DNA from: DATKPC01 sp035524275
GTDB taxonomy: Bacteria > Pseudomonadota > Gammaproteobacteria > Burkholderiales > Burkholderiaceae_F
DNA length: 13,345 nucleotides
Assembly (NCBI GenBank): GCA_035524275.1
Contig: DATKPC010000113.1
Coordinates: 1 to 13,345 of the forward strand
Reading direction: 5' to 3'
Program-made: the position numbers and the translations under genes
Notes under the pieces: generated by a model
The model's input: the letters and a program-made list of their open reading frames with translations, nothing else
Told to the model about the DNA's origin: nothing
The model's database searches: none
Part shown: one piece after another, positions 6,173-13,345 of the stretch
How the letters are laid out: the number at the start of each line of letters is the position of its first letter
Position numbering within the stretch: position 1 is the first letter of the stretch

Positions 6173-9097
6173 ATGAGCTCGAATGTGCTCCGCCGCCGTG
6201 GCATCTCGACGATGACGATCGCCGGGATGCGTAGACACACCCTCTGGTTCAGCGCGCTCGGCGTTGCGCTCTGCATGGCGACGGTCGCGATCCGGCAGCA
6301 GATCCCGATCCCGCCTGCCGAACGTCCGCTGCTCTACCTGTTCATGTTCCCGATCGTGGTCTGCGCGATGCTCGGCGGCCTGGTCCCCGGCATTGTGGCG
6401 ACCATGACGGCCGCGCTGCTGGCCGACTATTTCATGGTCCCGCGGATCGGTTCCTTCATCGTCGAGCGGGCGGCCGACGCTGTGCAGTTGGGCATGCTGC
6501 TGCTCAACGGCATCCTGATCAGCGGCCTCGCCGGCCTGCTGGAGCGTGCGCGGCGCCGCGATACGGCGCATGGGCGGCAGCTGGTCGAAACGGAAGGCCG
6601 GTTGCGCGCCGTCGAGGGCCGCTTCGAGGCGGCCTTCGAGCAGGCCGCGGTTGGAATTTCCCTCGTCGCGGCCGACGGGCGCCTGCTGCGCGTCAACCGG
6701 AGGCTGTGCGAGATGGCCGGCTATTCGGAGGATGAACTGCTGGCCCGCCGCATCCAGGACATCACGCACCCCGATGACCTCGAGGCGGATTTCGCCGGGT
6801 TCGGCCGTCTCGTCGCGGGCAATGGCGGAAGTTTCGCTCTCGAGAAGCGCTACCTGCGAAAGGATGGTCGCCCGACCTGGGTCCGCCTGACGGCGGCCGT
6901 GCTGCGCAAGGATGATGGATCGCCCGACGGCTTCATCTCCTTCGTCGAGGACATCGATGCGCGCAAGGCGAATGACGAAAATCTTCAGCGGTCGCGCGCT
7001 CAATTGGCGACGTTCATCGGTGATGCACCGATCCCGGTCGCGATGTTCGACCGCGCGATGAACTACATCGCGGCGAGTCGCCGCTGGACCGCCGTTTACG
7101 TGCCTGGGGGCGCCGACCCCATCGGGAAGAACCACTACGAGCTGATCCCGGACCAGGTTGCGGCATGGCGCCAGGTCCACCAGGCGGCGCTCGCCGGGCA
7201 AGCGATACGCAAGGACGAGGACGAGTGGGTCCGCGCGAATGGCGAGTCCGACTGGTTGCGCTGGGCGGTGCAGCCGTGGACCGACGAGTCGGGCGCGATC
7301 GGTGGCATCGTCATCACGACAGAGGACATCACGGCGGAGAAGCGGGCGCAGCAGGTGCTGGCGCGCGACCACGAGGCGCTCGAGGCGCTCGTCGCGGCGC
7401 GCACGCGCGAGCTGAGTGCCGCCCGCGATGCGGCGCAGGCCGCAAACGTCGCGAAGAGCGCGTTTGTCGCCAACATGAGCCACGAGATCCGCACGCCGAT
7501 GAACGCGATCCTCGGACTCGCGCACCTGATGCTGCGCGACAGCCGCGACGAGCTGCTGCGCGATCGACTGACGAAGGTCGAAAATGCGGCACGCCACCTG
7601 CTGCAGGTGATCAACGACATCCTCGACCTGTCGAAGATCGAGGCGGGCAAGATGCAGCTGGAGGACGTCGACTTCGACCTCGACGGCCTGCTGGCGCGCG
7701 CGATGGACCTGATCGCCGAGCCGGCGCGCGAGAAGGGGCTGGAGGTCGGGCTCGGCCGCGACGATGCGCTGCCGCGGCACCTGCGCGGCGACCCGACGCG
7801 CCTGTCGCAGGCGTTGATCAATCTGTTATCGAACGCCGTCAAGTTCACGTCGCGCGGATCGGTGCGCCTGCAAGCGGGCATTCTCGGCGGGGACGCGGGC
7901 GGCCTTCGGGTCCGCTTCGAGGTCCGCGACACCGGGGTCGGCGTCCCGCCGGAGCGCGTCGCCGCGCTGTTCGATGCCTTCGAGCAGGCGGACAACTCGA
8001 CGACGCGGCGATACGGCGGCACCGGCCTCGGCCTGGCGGTGACGCGACGGCTGGCCACGATGATGGGCGGCGAGGCCGGCGCAACGAGCGAGCCGGGTGT
8101 CGGCAGCTCGTTCTGGTTCACCGCGGTGTTGCACCCCGCGCGGGACATCGAGCCGGCGGCGCGCGACGCGGCGTCGTTGGCGGCGTTGCCGCCGCGGGAC
8201 GGTGGCGCGTCGCTGGAACGCCTGCGCGCCGAGCACGCTGGCCAGCTGATCCTGCTCGTCGAGGACAATCCGATCAACCAGGAGGTCGCCGACGAGCTGC
8301 TGCGCGGTGCCGACCTGCTGGTCGAGATCGCCGGCGACGGCGCGCGCGCCGTCGAGCTCGCGCTGTCGCGCGACTACGACCTCGTGCCGATGGACGTCCA
8401 GATGCCGCAGATGGACGGCATGGACGCCGCGCGCGCGATCCGGTCCGGCGGCGATGTGGCGACACCGATCATCGCGATGACCGCCAATGCGTTCGACGAG
8501 GACCGCGCGGCTTGCCTCGCGGCGGGAATGAACGACCACGTCGCCAAGCCGGTCGATCCGGAGGCGCTCTACGCGGCGCTGCTGCGCTGGCTGCCGGCTC
8601 GCGCGCGCGTCGAGGCGCCGGGCGCGGCGGTGCGGGAGTCGGTCGGCGGCGCACCGGCCGAGTGGGCGGACCGGCTCGGGACGATTCCCGGTTTCGACGT
8701 CGATCGGGCGCTGCGCAACGTCGCCGGACGCCTGCCGATGCTCGAGCGAGCGCTGCGGACGTTCGCCCAGGCGTATCGCGACGGCGTGCCGGCGTTGCGC
8801 GAAGCGGCCGCCTCCGGGAACGTCGTCGCGTGGCGTGGCGCCTGCCACTCGCTGCGCGGTGCCTGTGCGACGATCGGCGCGACGGCGCTGAGCGATGCGG
8901 CACTGGCGCTGGAGCGCGACCTGGCGAAAGTCGCGGTCGATGCCGTCGGCCCTCCGGGCGCTAACGGGGCGTCCGGCGCCGGCGTCGCCGACGGTTCGGG
9001 CGTCTCGGCACGCGCGAAGGACCTCGATCGCCAGGCGAGCGCGCTCGCGGCTCGACTCGCGTCGGAACTGCCCGATCGGAGCGCCGTCGCGCCGTGA
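6173..9097 (+). CDS. Hybrid sensor histidine kinase with PAS, receiver and Hpt domains
   Basis: A 974-residue inner-membrane phosphorelay kinase. In order: hydrophobic helices with a KdpD-like (DUF4118) region (about 19-125), including LFMFPIVVCAMLGG and ATMTAALLADYFMVP; two PAS domains (about 150-270 and 280-390); a short coiled coil; HisKA with the phospho-acceptor in NMSHEIRTPMN (H437); HATPase with N box INLLSNAVKF, DTGVGVP and YGGTGLGL; a receiver with VEDN and phospho-acceptor MDVQMP (D741); and a C-terminal Hpt with CHSLRGACATIGA (H892). All relay residues are present, so it can pass phosphate to a separate regulator, which is not encoded here. The residue two before D741 is Pro, where Leu or Ile is usual. 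The start is uncertain: ATG at 6173, 6212 and 6227 all lack a good ribosome site. The signal and output are unknown. Confidence 0.92.
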   Translation: MSSNVLRRRGISTMTIAGMRRHTLWFSALGVALCMATVAIRQQIPIPPAERPLLYLFMFPIVVCAMLGGLVPGIVATMTAALLADYFMVPRIGSFIVERAADAVQLGMLLLNGILISGLAGLLERARRRDTAHGRQLVETEGRLRAVEGRFEAAFEQAAVGISLVAADGRLLRVNRRLCEMAGYSEDELLARRIQDITHPDDLEADFAGFGRLVAGNGGSFALEKRYLRKDGRPTWVRLTAAVLRKDDGSPDGFISFVEDIDARKANDENLQRSRAQLATFIGDAPIPVAMFDRAMNYIAASRRWTAVYVPGGADPIGKNHYELIPDQVAAWRQVHQAALAGQAIRKDEDEWVRANGESDWLRWAVQPWTDESGAIGGIVITTEDITAEKRAQQVLARDHEALEALVAARTRELSAARDAAQAANVAKSAFVANMSHEIRTPMNAILGLAHLMLRDSRDELLRDRLTKVENAARHLLQVINDILDLSKIEAGKMQLEDVDFDLDGLLARAMDLIAEPAREKGLEVGLGRDDALPRHLRGDPTRLSQALINLLSNAVKFTSRGSVRLQAGILGGDAGGLRVRFEVRDTGVGVPPERVAALFDAFEQADNSTTRRYGGTGLGLAVTRRLATMMGGEAGATSEPGVGSSFWFTAVLHPARDIEPAARDAASLAALPPRDGGASLERLRAEHAGQLILLVEDNPINQEVADELLRGADLLVEIAGDGARAVELALSRDYDLVPMDVQMPQMDGMDAARAIRSGGDVATPIIAMTANAFDEDRAACLAAGMNDHVAKPVDPEALYAALLRWLPARARVEAPGAAVRESVGGAPAEWADRLGTIPGFDVDRALRNVAGRLPMLERALRTFAQAYRDGVPALREAAASGNVVAWRGACHSLRGACATIGATALSDAALALERDLAKVAVDAVGPPGANGASGAGVADGSGVSARAKDLDRQASALAARLASELPDRSAVAP

Positions 9098-9112
9098 CGG
9101 GTCCCGCCCGTC
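9096..9112. terminator. Weak stem-loop at the end of the sensor-kinase gene
   Basis: GACGGG-TCCCG-CCCGTC forms a 6-bp stem that begins inside the stop codon of the kinase gene. There is no T-run after it, so intrinsic termination is doubtful. Confidence 0.25.
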
Positions 9113-9226
9113 TCCGGCGTCGCCACGGCAGGTCGTCGCCCGGAAACATCTTGTTGCAATCGGGATGACCCCGATCGCCGAAAACCGCCGTTCAAGTCAT
9201 CGTCTCCCTGGCCTCGAAGGACGCCG

Positions 9227-10129
9227 ATGACCTCCTGCTGCACGATTCCCTCCTGCACGTTTCCCGCCGCCGCCGCCGTTGCGGCCGCGGCCCTCGCCGC
9301 CAGCCTGGCGGCCTGCTCGCTGCCGACACCGGCCGTGGGCGCCACGGTCGATGCGCTGCGCCCGATGCGGCTCGCCGATGTCCAGGTCGTCGACCGCAGC
9401 ACCGGGGAGCGGCTGCCGATCCATGGCCACGCCGGGAGCCGCTGGGTCGCCGGAACCCCGGGCCACCGGTATGCGATCGACGTGCGCAACCGCACCGGCG
9501 TGCGCCTGCTGGCGGTGATCGCGGTCGATGGCGTCAACGTCGTGAGCGGCGAGACCGCGGGCTGGTCGCAGCGCGGCTATGTCTTCGGTCCCGGGGAGTC
9601 GTACGAGGTTGCCGGATGGCGCAAAACCCCGCAGCAGATCGCCGCGTTCGAGTTCGCGTCGCTGCCGGACTCCTACGCCGCGCGAACCGGACGGCCGGAA
9701 AACGTCGGCGTCATCGGCGTCGCGTTCTTCCGCGAGGCGCAGCGGCCGGTGCCCGCCCGCGATGAATCGACGCCGCCGTCGCCTCCGGTGTCGGTCCCGC
9801 GCTCCGAGGTCGCGCCGGCCGCCGCATCCGGAGCCGCACCCTCGTCGAAGGCTCGCGGCGAAGGCGATGTCGCGTCCGATGCGCCCGCGCAGCGGGCGGC
9901 CGATCGTTCCCGCCTCGGGACGGCGCACGGCACGATCGAAACGTCGTACGCCGCCGTCACGTCGTTCGAGCGGGCGAGCGCGACGCCCGACGAGGTGATC
10001 AGCATCCGCTACGACCGGCGCGAGAACCTCGTCGCGCTCGGCGTGCTGGCGCCGGAAGCGCCCGCGCCGGCGCCGACGGCATTCCCGGCGTCGGCATCGA
10101 ACTACGTTCCGGATCCGCCGGCGCGCTGA
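9227..10129 (+). CDS. Predicted lipoprotein of unknown function next to an ECF sigma factor
   Basis: 300 residues. An alanine-rich hydrophobic N-terminus ends in LAAC (C30), a plausible lipobox, so export and lipid anchoring are predicted; Ser follows the Cys. The central part, about residues 80-170, looks like a compact conserved domain, with YAIDVRNRTGVRLLAVIAVDG, QRGYVFGPGESYEVAGWRK and NVGVIGVAFFRE. A low-complexity Pro/Ala/Ser linker follows, then a conserved-looking C-terminal piece, TSYAAVTSFERASATPDEVISIRYD. The start is supported by AAGGA five bases upstream. I recall similar hypothetical proteins beside ECF sigma genes in other GC-rich Proteobacteria, but I cannot name a function. 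It lies 76 bp before the sigma gene and may be a target or sensor of that system. Three additional Cys in the signal region (4, 5, 10) are unusual. Confidence 0.8.
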   Translation: MTSCCTIPSCTFPAAAAVAAAALAASLAACSLPTPAVGATVDALRPMRLADVQVVDRSTGERLPIHGHAGSRWVAGTPGHRYAIDVRNRTGVRLLAVIAVDGVNVVSGETAGWSQRGYVFGPGESYEVAGWRKTPQQIAAFEFASLPDSYAARTGRPENVGVIGVAFFREAQRPVPARDESTPPSPPVSVPRSEVAPAAASGAAPSSKARGEGDVASDAPAQRAADRSRLGTAHGTIETSYAAVTSFERASATPDEVISIRYDRRENLVALGVLAPEAPAPAPTAFPASASNYVPDPPAR

Positions 10130-10192
10130 GGCGAAGGCGCATGCGAATGCGGGTGGGCGCGGGCGAGTTCGCCTCGGGCGGGCGCGTCGCAG

Positions 10193-10205
10193 GATAATCC
10201 CGCCG
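10193..10205 (+). promoter_or_regulatory. Possible -10 box giving a leaderless sigma-factor mRNA
   Basis: GATAAT at 10193-10198 matches 5 of 6 bases of the -10 consensus. It ends 7 bases before the ATG at 10206, so transcription would start at or next to the start codon. No -35 match is evident, and no Shine-Dalgarno lies at the normal distance. Confidence 0.35.
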
Positions 10206-10841
10206 ATGGATGCGGCGTCCGCCCTCGGTGCGAAGGAGCCGGCATCGGCCGCGGCGGCCGAGCCCGCCGCCATCGCGGATCACGACCTGCTTCGCGCCTA
10301 CGTCGCCGGCGACCACGCGGCGTTCGCGTCGCTCTACGATCGGCACGAACTCGCGCTGTTCCGCTTCCTCAGGCGCTCGGTCGCGGATCAACAGGTCGCC
10401 GAGGACCTGCTGCAGGAAACCTGGCTTTCGGTCATCCGCGTTGCCGCATCCTACGAACCGCGCGCCGCATTCCGCACCTGGCTGTTCCGGATCGCGCGCT
10501 CGAAACTCGTCGATCACTGGCGCGGCCGCGAACCGGCGACGGTGCTGAGCCTCGAGGCGCCGGCCGCGAACGATCCGGAGCTGCTGCTCGGCGCGACGAT
10601 TGCCGCCGATGCAGCGCTGCAGCCGGAGCCGCAAGTGCTCGGCCGCGCCCAGGCCGCGGCCTTCGTCGCAGCGGTCGAGGCCTTGCCGGCGGCGCAGCGC
10701 GAGGCGTTCCTGCTGCATGCCGAAGGCGACCTCGGCGTCGCGGACATCGCCGCAGTGACCGGCGTCGGCGTCGAGACGGCGAAGAGCCGGCTGCGCTATG
10801 CCGTCGCGAAGCTGCGTTCCGTTCGGGAGGCCTGGTCGTGA
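10206..10841 (+). CDS. ECF-family RNA polymerase sigma factor
   Basis: 211 residues, the size of group-4 (extracytoplasmic function) sigma factors. Region 2 runs from about 45 to 107, with ADQQVAEDLLQETWLSVIRV (core binding) and FRTWLFRIARSKLVDHWR (-10 recognition). A variable linker follows, then region 4 at about 157-208 with LPAAQREAFLLHAEGDL and the HTH ADIAAVTGVGVETAKSRLRYAVAKLR (-35 recognition). It would direct RNA polymerase to a small regulon when released from an anti-sigma factor. The stop overlaps the start of the next gene by four bases (GTGA), so the two are translationally coupled, as is usual for sigma/anti-sigma pairs. The start ATG has no good ribosome site and may be leaderless. 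It has an Ala-rich N-terminal extension of about 25 residues. Confidence 0.95.
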   Translation: MDAASALGAKEPASAAAAEPAAIADHDLLRAYVAGDHAAFASLYDRHELALFRFLRRSVADQQVAEDLLQETWLSVIRVAASYEPRAAFRTWLFRIARSKLVDHWRGREPATVLSLEAPAANDPELLLGATIAADAALQPEPQVLGRAQAAAFVAAVEALPAAQREAFLLHAEGDLGVADIAAVTGVGVETAKSRLRYAVAKLRSVREAWS

Positions 10842-11704
10842 ACGACCCCGACATCGCGAAGGCCGCGGCAAATCGCCTGCGGCGTGCCGATGACGCCCTC
10901 GACGCGCGTCCGTCGGCGCGTGTCCGCGCGGACGTGCTCGCGGCGGCCGCCGCCGGAAAGGACGCCCTCCCGGCCGCGACGTGGCCGCCGAACGCGTCGC
11001 CGCCGTCGGCCGCACGCGGCGGCGTGTCCGCTAGGCACCTGCCGCCGCGCTGGCGCTGGTCGATCGGCGCCGCGGCGTCGTTCCTGGCCGGTGCGCTGGC
11101 CCTTCGGCTCGCCGTCGACGTTCGCGATCGCGACCTCGGCCGCGCGCCCGCGGCCCGGTCAGCGGCGGCCGAGGACGTGGCGCCGCCCGCAGGAACAGGG
11201 GCGTCCGCCGCGGCGTCGGCGGCGCCGGCGCCGGGCGCCCCGCCGTCGCCCGCGGCCGCGCCACGGATCCCGTCGACTTCCGGGCCCGCGCGCCGGTCCG
11301 TCGCCACGCCGGCCATCCCTGCCGCGCCGGGCGAACCGGCCTCACCTCGTGCGCCCGCCGTGGCCGAGGCGCCCGCGCCGACCGCAGCCGCTGCGGATGC
11401 GCCGCGCTCCGCCCCGCCTGCGCCGACGCCCTTGACGCGGGCGGCAGCGGCCTCGCCGGTGCCGCCCGGCGTCGAGGATCGAAGCGAAGCGGCATCCGCC
11501 GCCGGGGCGGCTGCCGCCAAGGCGCGGATCGGGCCCGTGTCGGGCGCGCACCGCGAGGACGAGGATCCGGACGCCTGGATCGCCCGCATCGTGGCGTTGC
11601 GGCGCGATGGCCGCGACGCCGAGGCCGACCGCGAAGTCGCGCGATTCCGCGCCCGCTACCCGGCGTTCGAGATCCCGCGGGCCGCGCGTCCGCCGGGTCC
11701 CTGA
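10838..11704 (+). CDS. Putative single-pass membrane anti-sigma factor
   Basis: 288 residues starting at GTG 10838, with GGGAGG seven bases upstream and a four-base overlap with the sigma gene. A short cytoplasmic N-terminal region of about 70 residues is followed by one membrane helix (WSIGAAASFLAGALALRLAV, about 73-92), then a long Pro/Ala/Ser-rich linker of about 150 residues. The C-terminus is a compact helical piece, DAWIARIVALRRDGRDAEADREVARFRARYP. That piece resembles the C-terminus of anti-sigma-like proteins coupled to ECF sigma genes in other Proteobacteria, from memory. No zinc-binding HxxxCxxC motif is present, so it is not a classic ZAS-type anti-sigma. Gene position, topology and size support the role; binding to the sigma factor is inferred. 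The periplasmic linker may span the envelope to a lipoprotein partner. Confidence 0.78.
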   Translation: MNDPDIAKAAANRLRRADDALDARPSARVRADVLAAAAAGKDALPAATWPPNASPPSAARGGVSARHLPPRWRWSIGAAASFLAGALALRLAVDVRDRDLGRAPAARSAAAEDVAPPAGTGASAAASAAPAPGAPPSPAAAPRIPSTSGPARRSVATPAIPAAPGEPASPRAPAVAEAPAPTAAAADAPRSAPPAPTPLTRAAAASPVPPGVEDRSEAASAAGAAAAKARIGPVSGAHREDEDPDAWIARIVALRRDGRDAEADREVARFRARYPAFEIPRAARPPGP

Positions 11705-11768
11705 CCGGCCACCGGGCGCTTCCTCAAGGTGCGCCGCCGCGCGCCGATAGACGTGGCAGGGCGCAGCA

Positions 11769-11784
11769 CGCCGGGTTCCCGGCG
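11769..11784. other. GC-rich stem-loop between genes
   Basis: CGCCGGG-TT-CCCGGCG is a perfect inverted repeat, 65 bases after the anti-sigma gene and before the small membrane protein gene. There is no T-run. It could attenuate or terminate the sigma operon transcript, but the evidence is only the palindrome. Confidence 0.3.
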
Positions 11785-11814
11785 CGCAGCCCGGTTCGAA
11801 ACGGTTGCAGGAAG

Positions 11815-12018
11815 ATGTTCAAGTTCGCATTTGCGGCGGGCGTGGTCGCCGAATGGCTGCTCGGCGGCAATGTCGAGACGCCGCAGCAGTTCGCGCATTG
11901 CGCGCTACGCGCGCTGATGGCGACGATCCTGGCGTGGATCGTGCTGGAAGCGCTGCGCGCGGTCTACCGGACCGTGATGTCGTACGACGATCACACGGCA
12001 CACGGCTCGCGCGGCTGA
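11815..12018 (+). CDS. Small hypothetical membrane protein
   Basis: 67 residues beginning MFKFAFAAGVVAEWLLGG, with a second hydrophobic stretch, ALRALMATILAWIVLEALRAV (about 32-52), that is a likely membrane helix. The tail is hydrophilic. AGGA lies only two bases before the ATG, which is too close, so the start is not well supported. GTG at 11842 is an alternative. It sits 110 bp after the anti-sigma gene and 65 bp before the glycosyltransferase gene, all on the plus strand. I do not recognise a family. Its coding status rests on the open frame, the coherent membrane-helix pattern and its fit in the gap between genes. Confidence 0.55.
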   Translation: MFKFAFAAGVVAEWLLGGNVETPQQFAHCALRALMATILAWIVLEALRAVYRTVMSYDDHTAHGSRG

Positions 12019-12083
12019 TCGGCCCGGCCGATCCGCGCCGCCGTCGTCAACGCGTCACAAGCGCTGCGCAGAATCCGCGCCTC

Positions 12084-13160
12084 ATGCTGGCGCGAGAACG
12101 ACCTGCTGCCGCCGAGTCGCGGCCCACGGTGCTGGTGACCGATGCCTGGCACCCGCAGGTGAACGGCGTCGTCCAGACCTGGACCTATGTCCGCCGTGAA
12201 CTGGCCGCGGTCGGCGTCGATATCCGCGTCGTCCACCCCGGCGGATCGCGCGCCGTCCCGGTGCCCGGCGAGCCCGGGTTGAGCCTGTCGATCGAACCGC
12301 GGCGCCACCTGCGGCGCGGCCTCGGCGATGTCGTGCCCGCCGCGCTGCACATCGCGACCGAGGGGCCGCTGGGCTGGGCCGCGCGAGCGCTCGCGTTGCG
12401 CCGCGGCTGGCCCTTCACGACGTCGTACCACACGCGCTTCCCGGAATATCTGGCGGCGCGCCTGCGGGTTCCGACGCCATTCACCTATGCGCTGCTGCGT
12501 CGCTTCCATCGTCCGTCGCGGGCGATCCTCGTGCCGACGGCGGCGATGCGCACGACGCTCGTCGATGCCGGATTCGATCGCGTCCGCATCTGGAGCCGCG
12601 GCGTCGATCGCGACGTGTTCCATCCCGGCGACCGGCAGCGCCTGGCGCTGCCGCGGCCGATCTTCCTCTACGCCGGACGCGTCGCGAAGGAGAAGAACCT
12701 GGAGGCGTTCCTGCACCTCGACCTGCCGGGCTCGCGCGTCGTGATCGGCGACGGGCCCGAGCGCGCAAGGCTGCAGGCGCGTCACCCGGATGTCCATTGG
12801 CTCGGGATGCTGCCGCACGACGGACTCGCGCCGTACTACGACGCCGCTGACGTCTTCGTTTTTCCGAGCCGCACCGATACGTTCGGCCTCGTGATGCTCG
12901 AGGCGATGGCCTGCGGCTGCCCGACCGCCGCGTTTCCGGTCACCGGACCGATCGACGTCGTGACGCCGGGCGTCAGCGGCGTGCTCGATGCGGACTTGCG
13001 GCAGGCATGCCTCGCGGCGCTGCGCCTCGATCGCCTCCGGGTCCGCGAGGCCGCGATGTCGCGGACCTGGCGCGCGATCGCGCAGGACCTGCGCTCGGCG
13101 CTCGTACCGATCGACGACGTGCCGGCGGCCCGGCCGCACCTGTCGCCGGCGTCGCGCTGA
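12084..13160 (+). CDS. GT4-family glycosyltransferase
   Basis: A 358-residue retaining glycosyltransferase of the GT-B fold, CAZy family 4. The N-terminal domain opens with VLVTDAWHPQVNGVVQTW, whose HPQVNGV loop is typical of mannosyl- and sulfoquinovosyl-transferase-like members. The C-terminal nucleotide-sugar domain has LYAGRVAKEKNLEAFL, VIGDGPERARL and FPSRTDTFGLVMLEAMACG. In the last motif E273 is the conserved second acidic residue, and D265 stands where many GT4 enzymes have Glu. It would transfer a sugar, possibly mannose, from a nucleotide donor to a lipid or glycan at the cytoplasmic membrane face. The open frame extends upstream to 11805, but that part is a shadow of the small membrane gene; ATG 12084 directly precedes the first strand. 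No Shine-Dalgarno is seen. Length is normal, and donor and acceptor are unknown. Confidence 0.9.
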   Translation: MLARERPAAAESRPTVLVTDAWHPQVNGVVQTWTYVRRELAAVGVDIRVVHPGGSRAVPVPGEPGLSLSIEPRRHLRRGLGDVVPAALHIATEGPLGWAARALALRRGWPFTTSYHTRFPEYLAARLRVPTPFTYALLRRFHRPSRAILVPTAAMRTTLVDAGFDRVRIWSRGVDRDVFHPGDRQRLALPRPIFLYAGRVAKEKNLEAFLHLDLPGSRVVIGDGPERARLQARHPDVHWLGMLPHDGLAPYYDAADVFVFPSRTDTFGLVMLEAMACGCPTAAFPVTGPIDVVTPGVSGVLDADLRQACLAALRLDRLRVREAAMSRTWRAIAQDLRSALVPIDDVPAARPHLSPASR

Positions 13161-13183
13161 CGCGAGGCGTCTGCGCGCAAGCG

Positions 13184-13208
13184 GACGCCCGGGAGGCTCC
13201 CGGGCGTC
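13184..13208. terminator. Strong GC stem-loop after the glycosyltransferase gene
   Basis: Eleven-base arms (GACGCCCGGGA and its complement) flank a GGC loop, 24 bases after the stop codon. The stem is perfect and very stable, but no T-run follows on either strand. It may end transcription or protect the 3' end. Classification as an intrinsic terminator is tentative. Confidence 0.5.
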
Positions 13209-13235
13209 GAGCGCGGGACCGTGGGGCTGCTGGCA

Positions 13236-13345
13236 CCCTCTCCCCCACCCCTCTCCCGCTTCGCGGGCGAGGGGCGATCCGTCGTCAGCGAGGCAGGCGA
13301 CATCTCATATTGCGACGCCGAATCGCCCCTCGCCCGCGAAGCGGG
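13236..13345. repeat. Dispersed hairpin element, copy 2 (cut by window end)
   Basis: The 39-bp core at 13236-13274 is identical to 65-103. It is followed by 51 bp of inner sequence with the same ordered words GTCGTC, GACATC and GCGACGCCGA as copy 1, then the start of the inverted core (13326 onward), cut off by the window end. The bases just inside the arms are CGAT/ATCG here and AGTC/GACT in copy 1, so each copy is self-complementary but differs from the other. The full length would be about 129 bp. Confidence 0.8.

Noticed and set aside
7135..8277. Long minus-strand open frames opposite the sensor kinase
   Set aside because: They are antisense to strongly conserved kinase motifs and have low-complexity Ser/Arg/Ala translations.
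9142..9170. ECF-type promoter (GGAAAC) before the lipoprotein gene
   Set aside because: GGAAAC resembles an ECF -35 box, but no CGTC-like -10 lies at a 16-17 base spacing.
11805..12083. Upstream extension of the glycosyltransferase frame
   Set aside because: The added sequence is Arg-rich and overlaps the small membrane protein; the GT4 N-terminal strand begins right after ATG 12084.

Overview
The window is about 70% GC and densely coded, with strong third-position GC bias and a proteobacterial gene set. It looks like a free-living betaproteobacterium or GC-rich gammaproteobacterium (Burkholderiales or Xanthomonadales type). That placement is inferred from protein style and from the hairpin repeats at both ends; there is no rRNA or other firm taxonomic marker.

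Layout. Positions 1-256 hold a 107-bp perfect inverted repeat built around a dispersed hairpin element. A second, cut-off copy of the same element closes the window (13236-13345). On the minus strand lie an orphan family-5 periplasmic solute-binding protein (253-1836) and, upstream of it, a LacI-family regulator (1883-2932). Across a regulatory gap with inverted repeats, three plus-strand genes form an operon (3115-5917). They encode an FAD/NAD(P)H ferredoxin reductase, a membrane di-iron desaturase/hydroxylase with three histidine boxes, and a MocE-type Rieske [2Fe-2S] ferredoxin. Together they make a complete electron chain like the rhizopine-catabolism MocDEF system. NAD(P)H would reduce the reductase, which reduces the ferredoxin, which feeds the membrane oxygenase. 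The LacI regulator and the binding protein suggest that a small imported molecule, perhaps an O- or N-methylated sugar or inositol derivative, is sensed and oxidised. The substrate is not shown by the sequence.

Next comes an orphan hybrid sensor kinase (6173-9097) with a KdpD-like membrane region, two PAS domains, HisKA, HATPase, receiver and Hpt domains. It is followed by an apparent three-gene set of a predicted lipoprotein of unknown function (9227-10129), an ECF sigma factor (10206-10841) and a translationally coupled single-pass anti-sigma-like protein (10838-11704). The window ends with a 67-residue membrane protein (11815-12018), a GT4 glycosyltransferase (12084-13160), a GC-rich stem-loop and the second hairpin element.

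The points most worth a second look are the LacI-controlled MocDEF-like oxygenase operon, the hairpin repeats whose arms match each other but differ between copies, the lipoprotein/sigma/anti-sigma set, and a proline next to the phospho-accepting aspartate of the kinase receiver domain. No CRISPR array, tRNA, rRNA, transposase or phage gene was seen.
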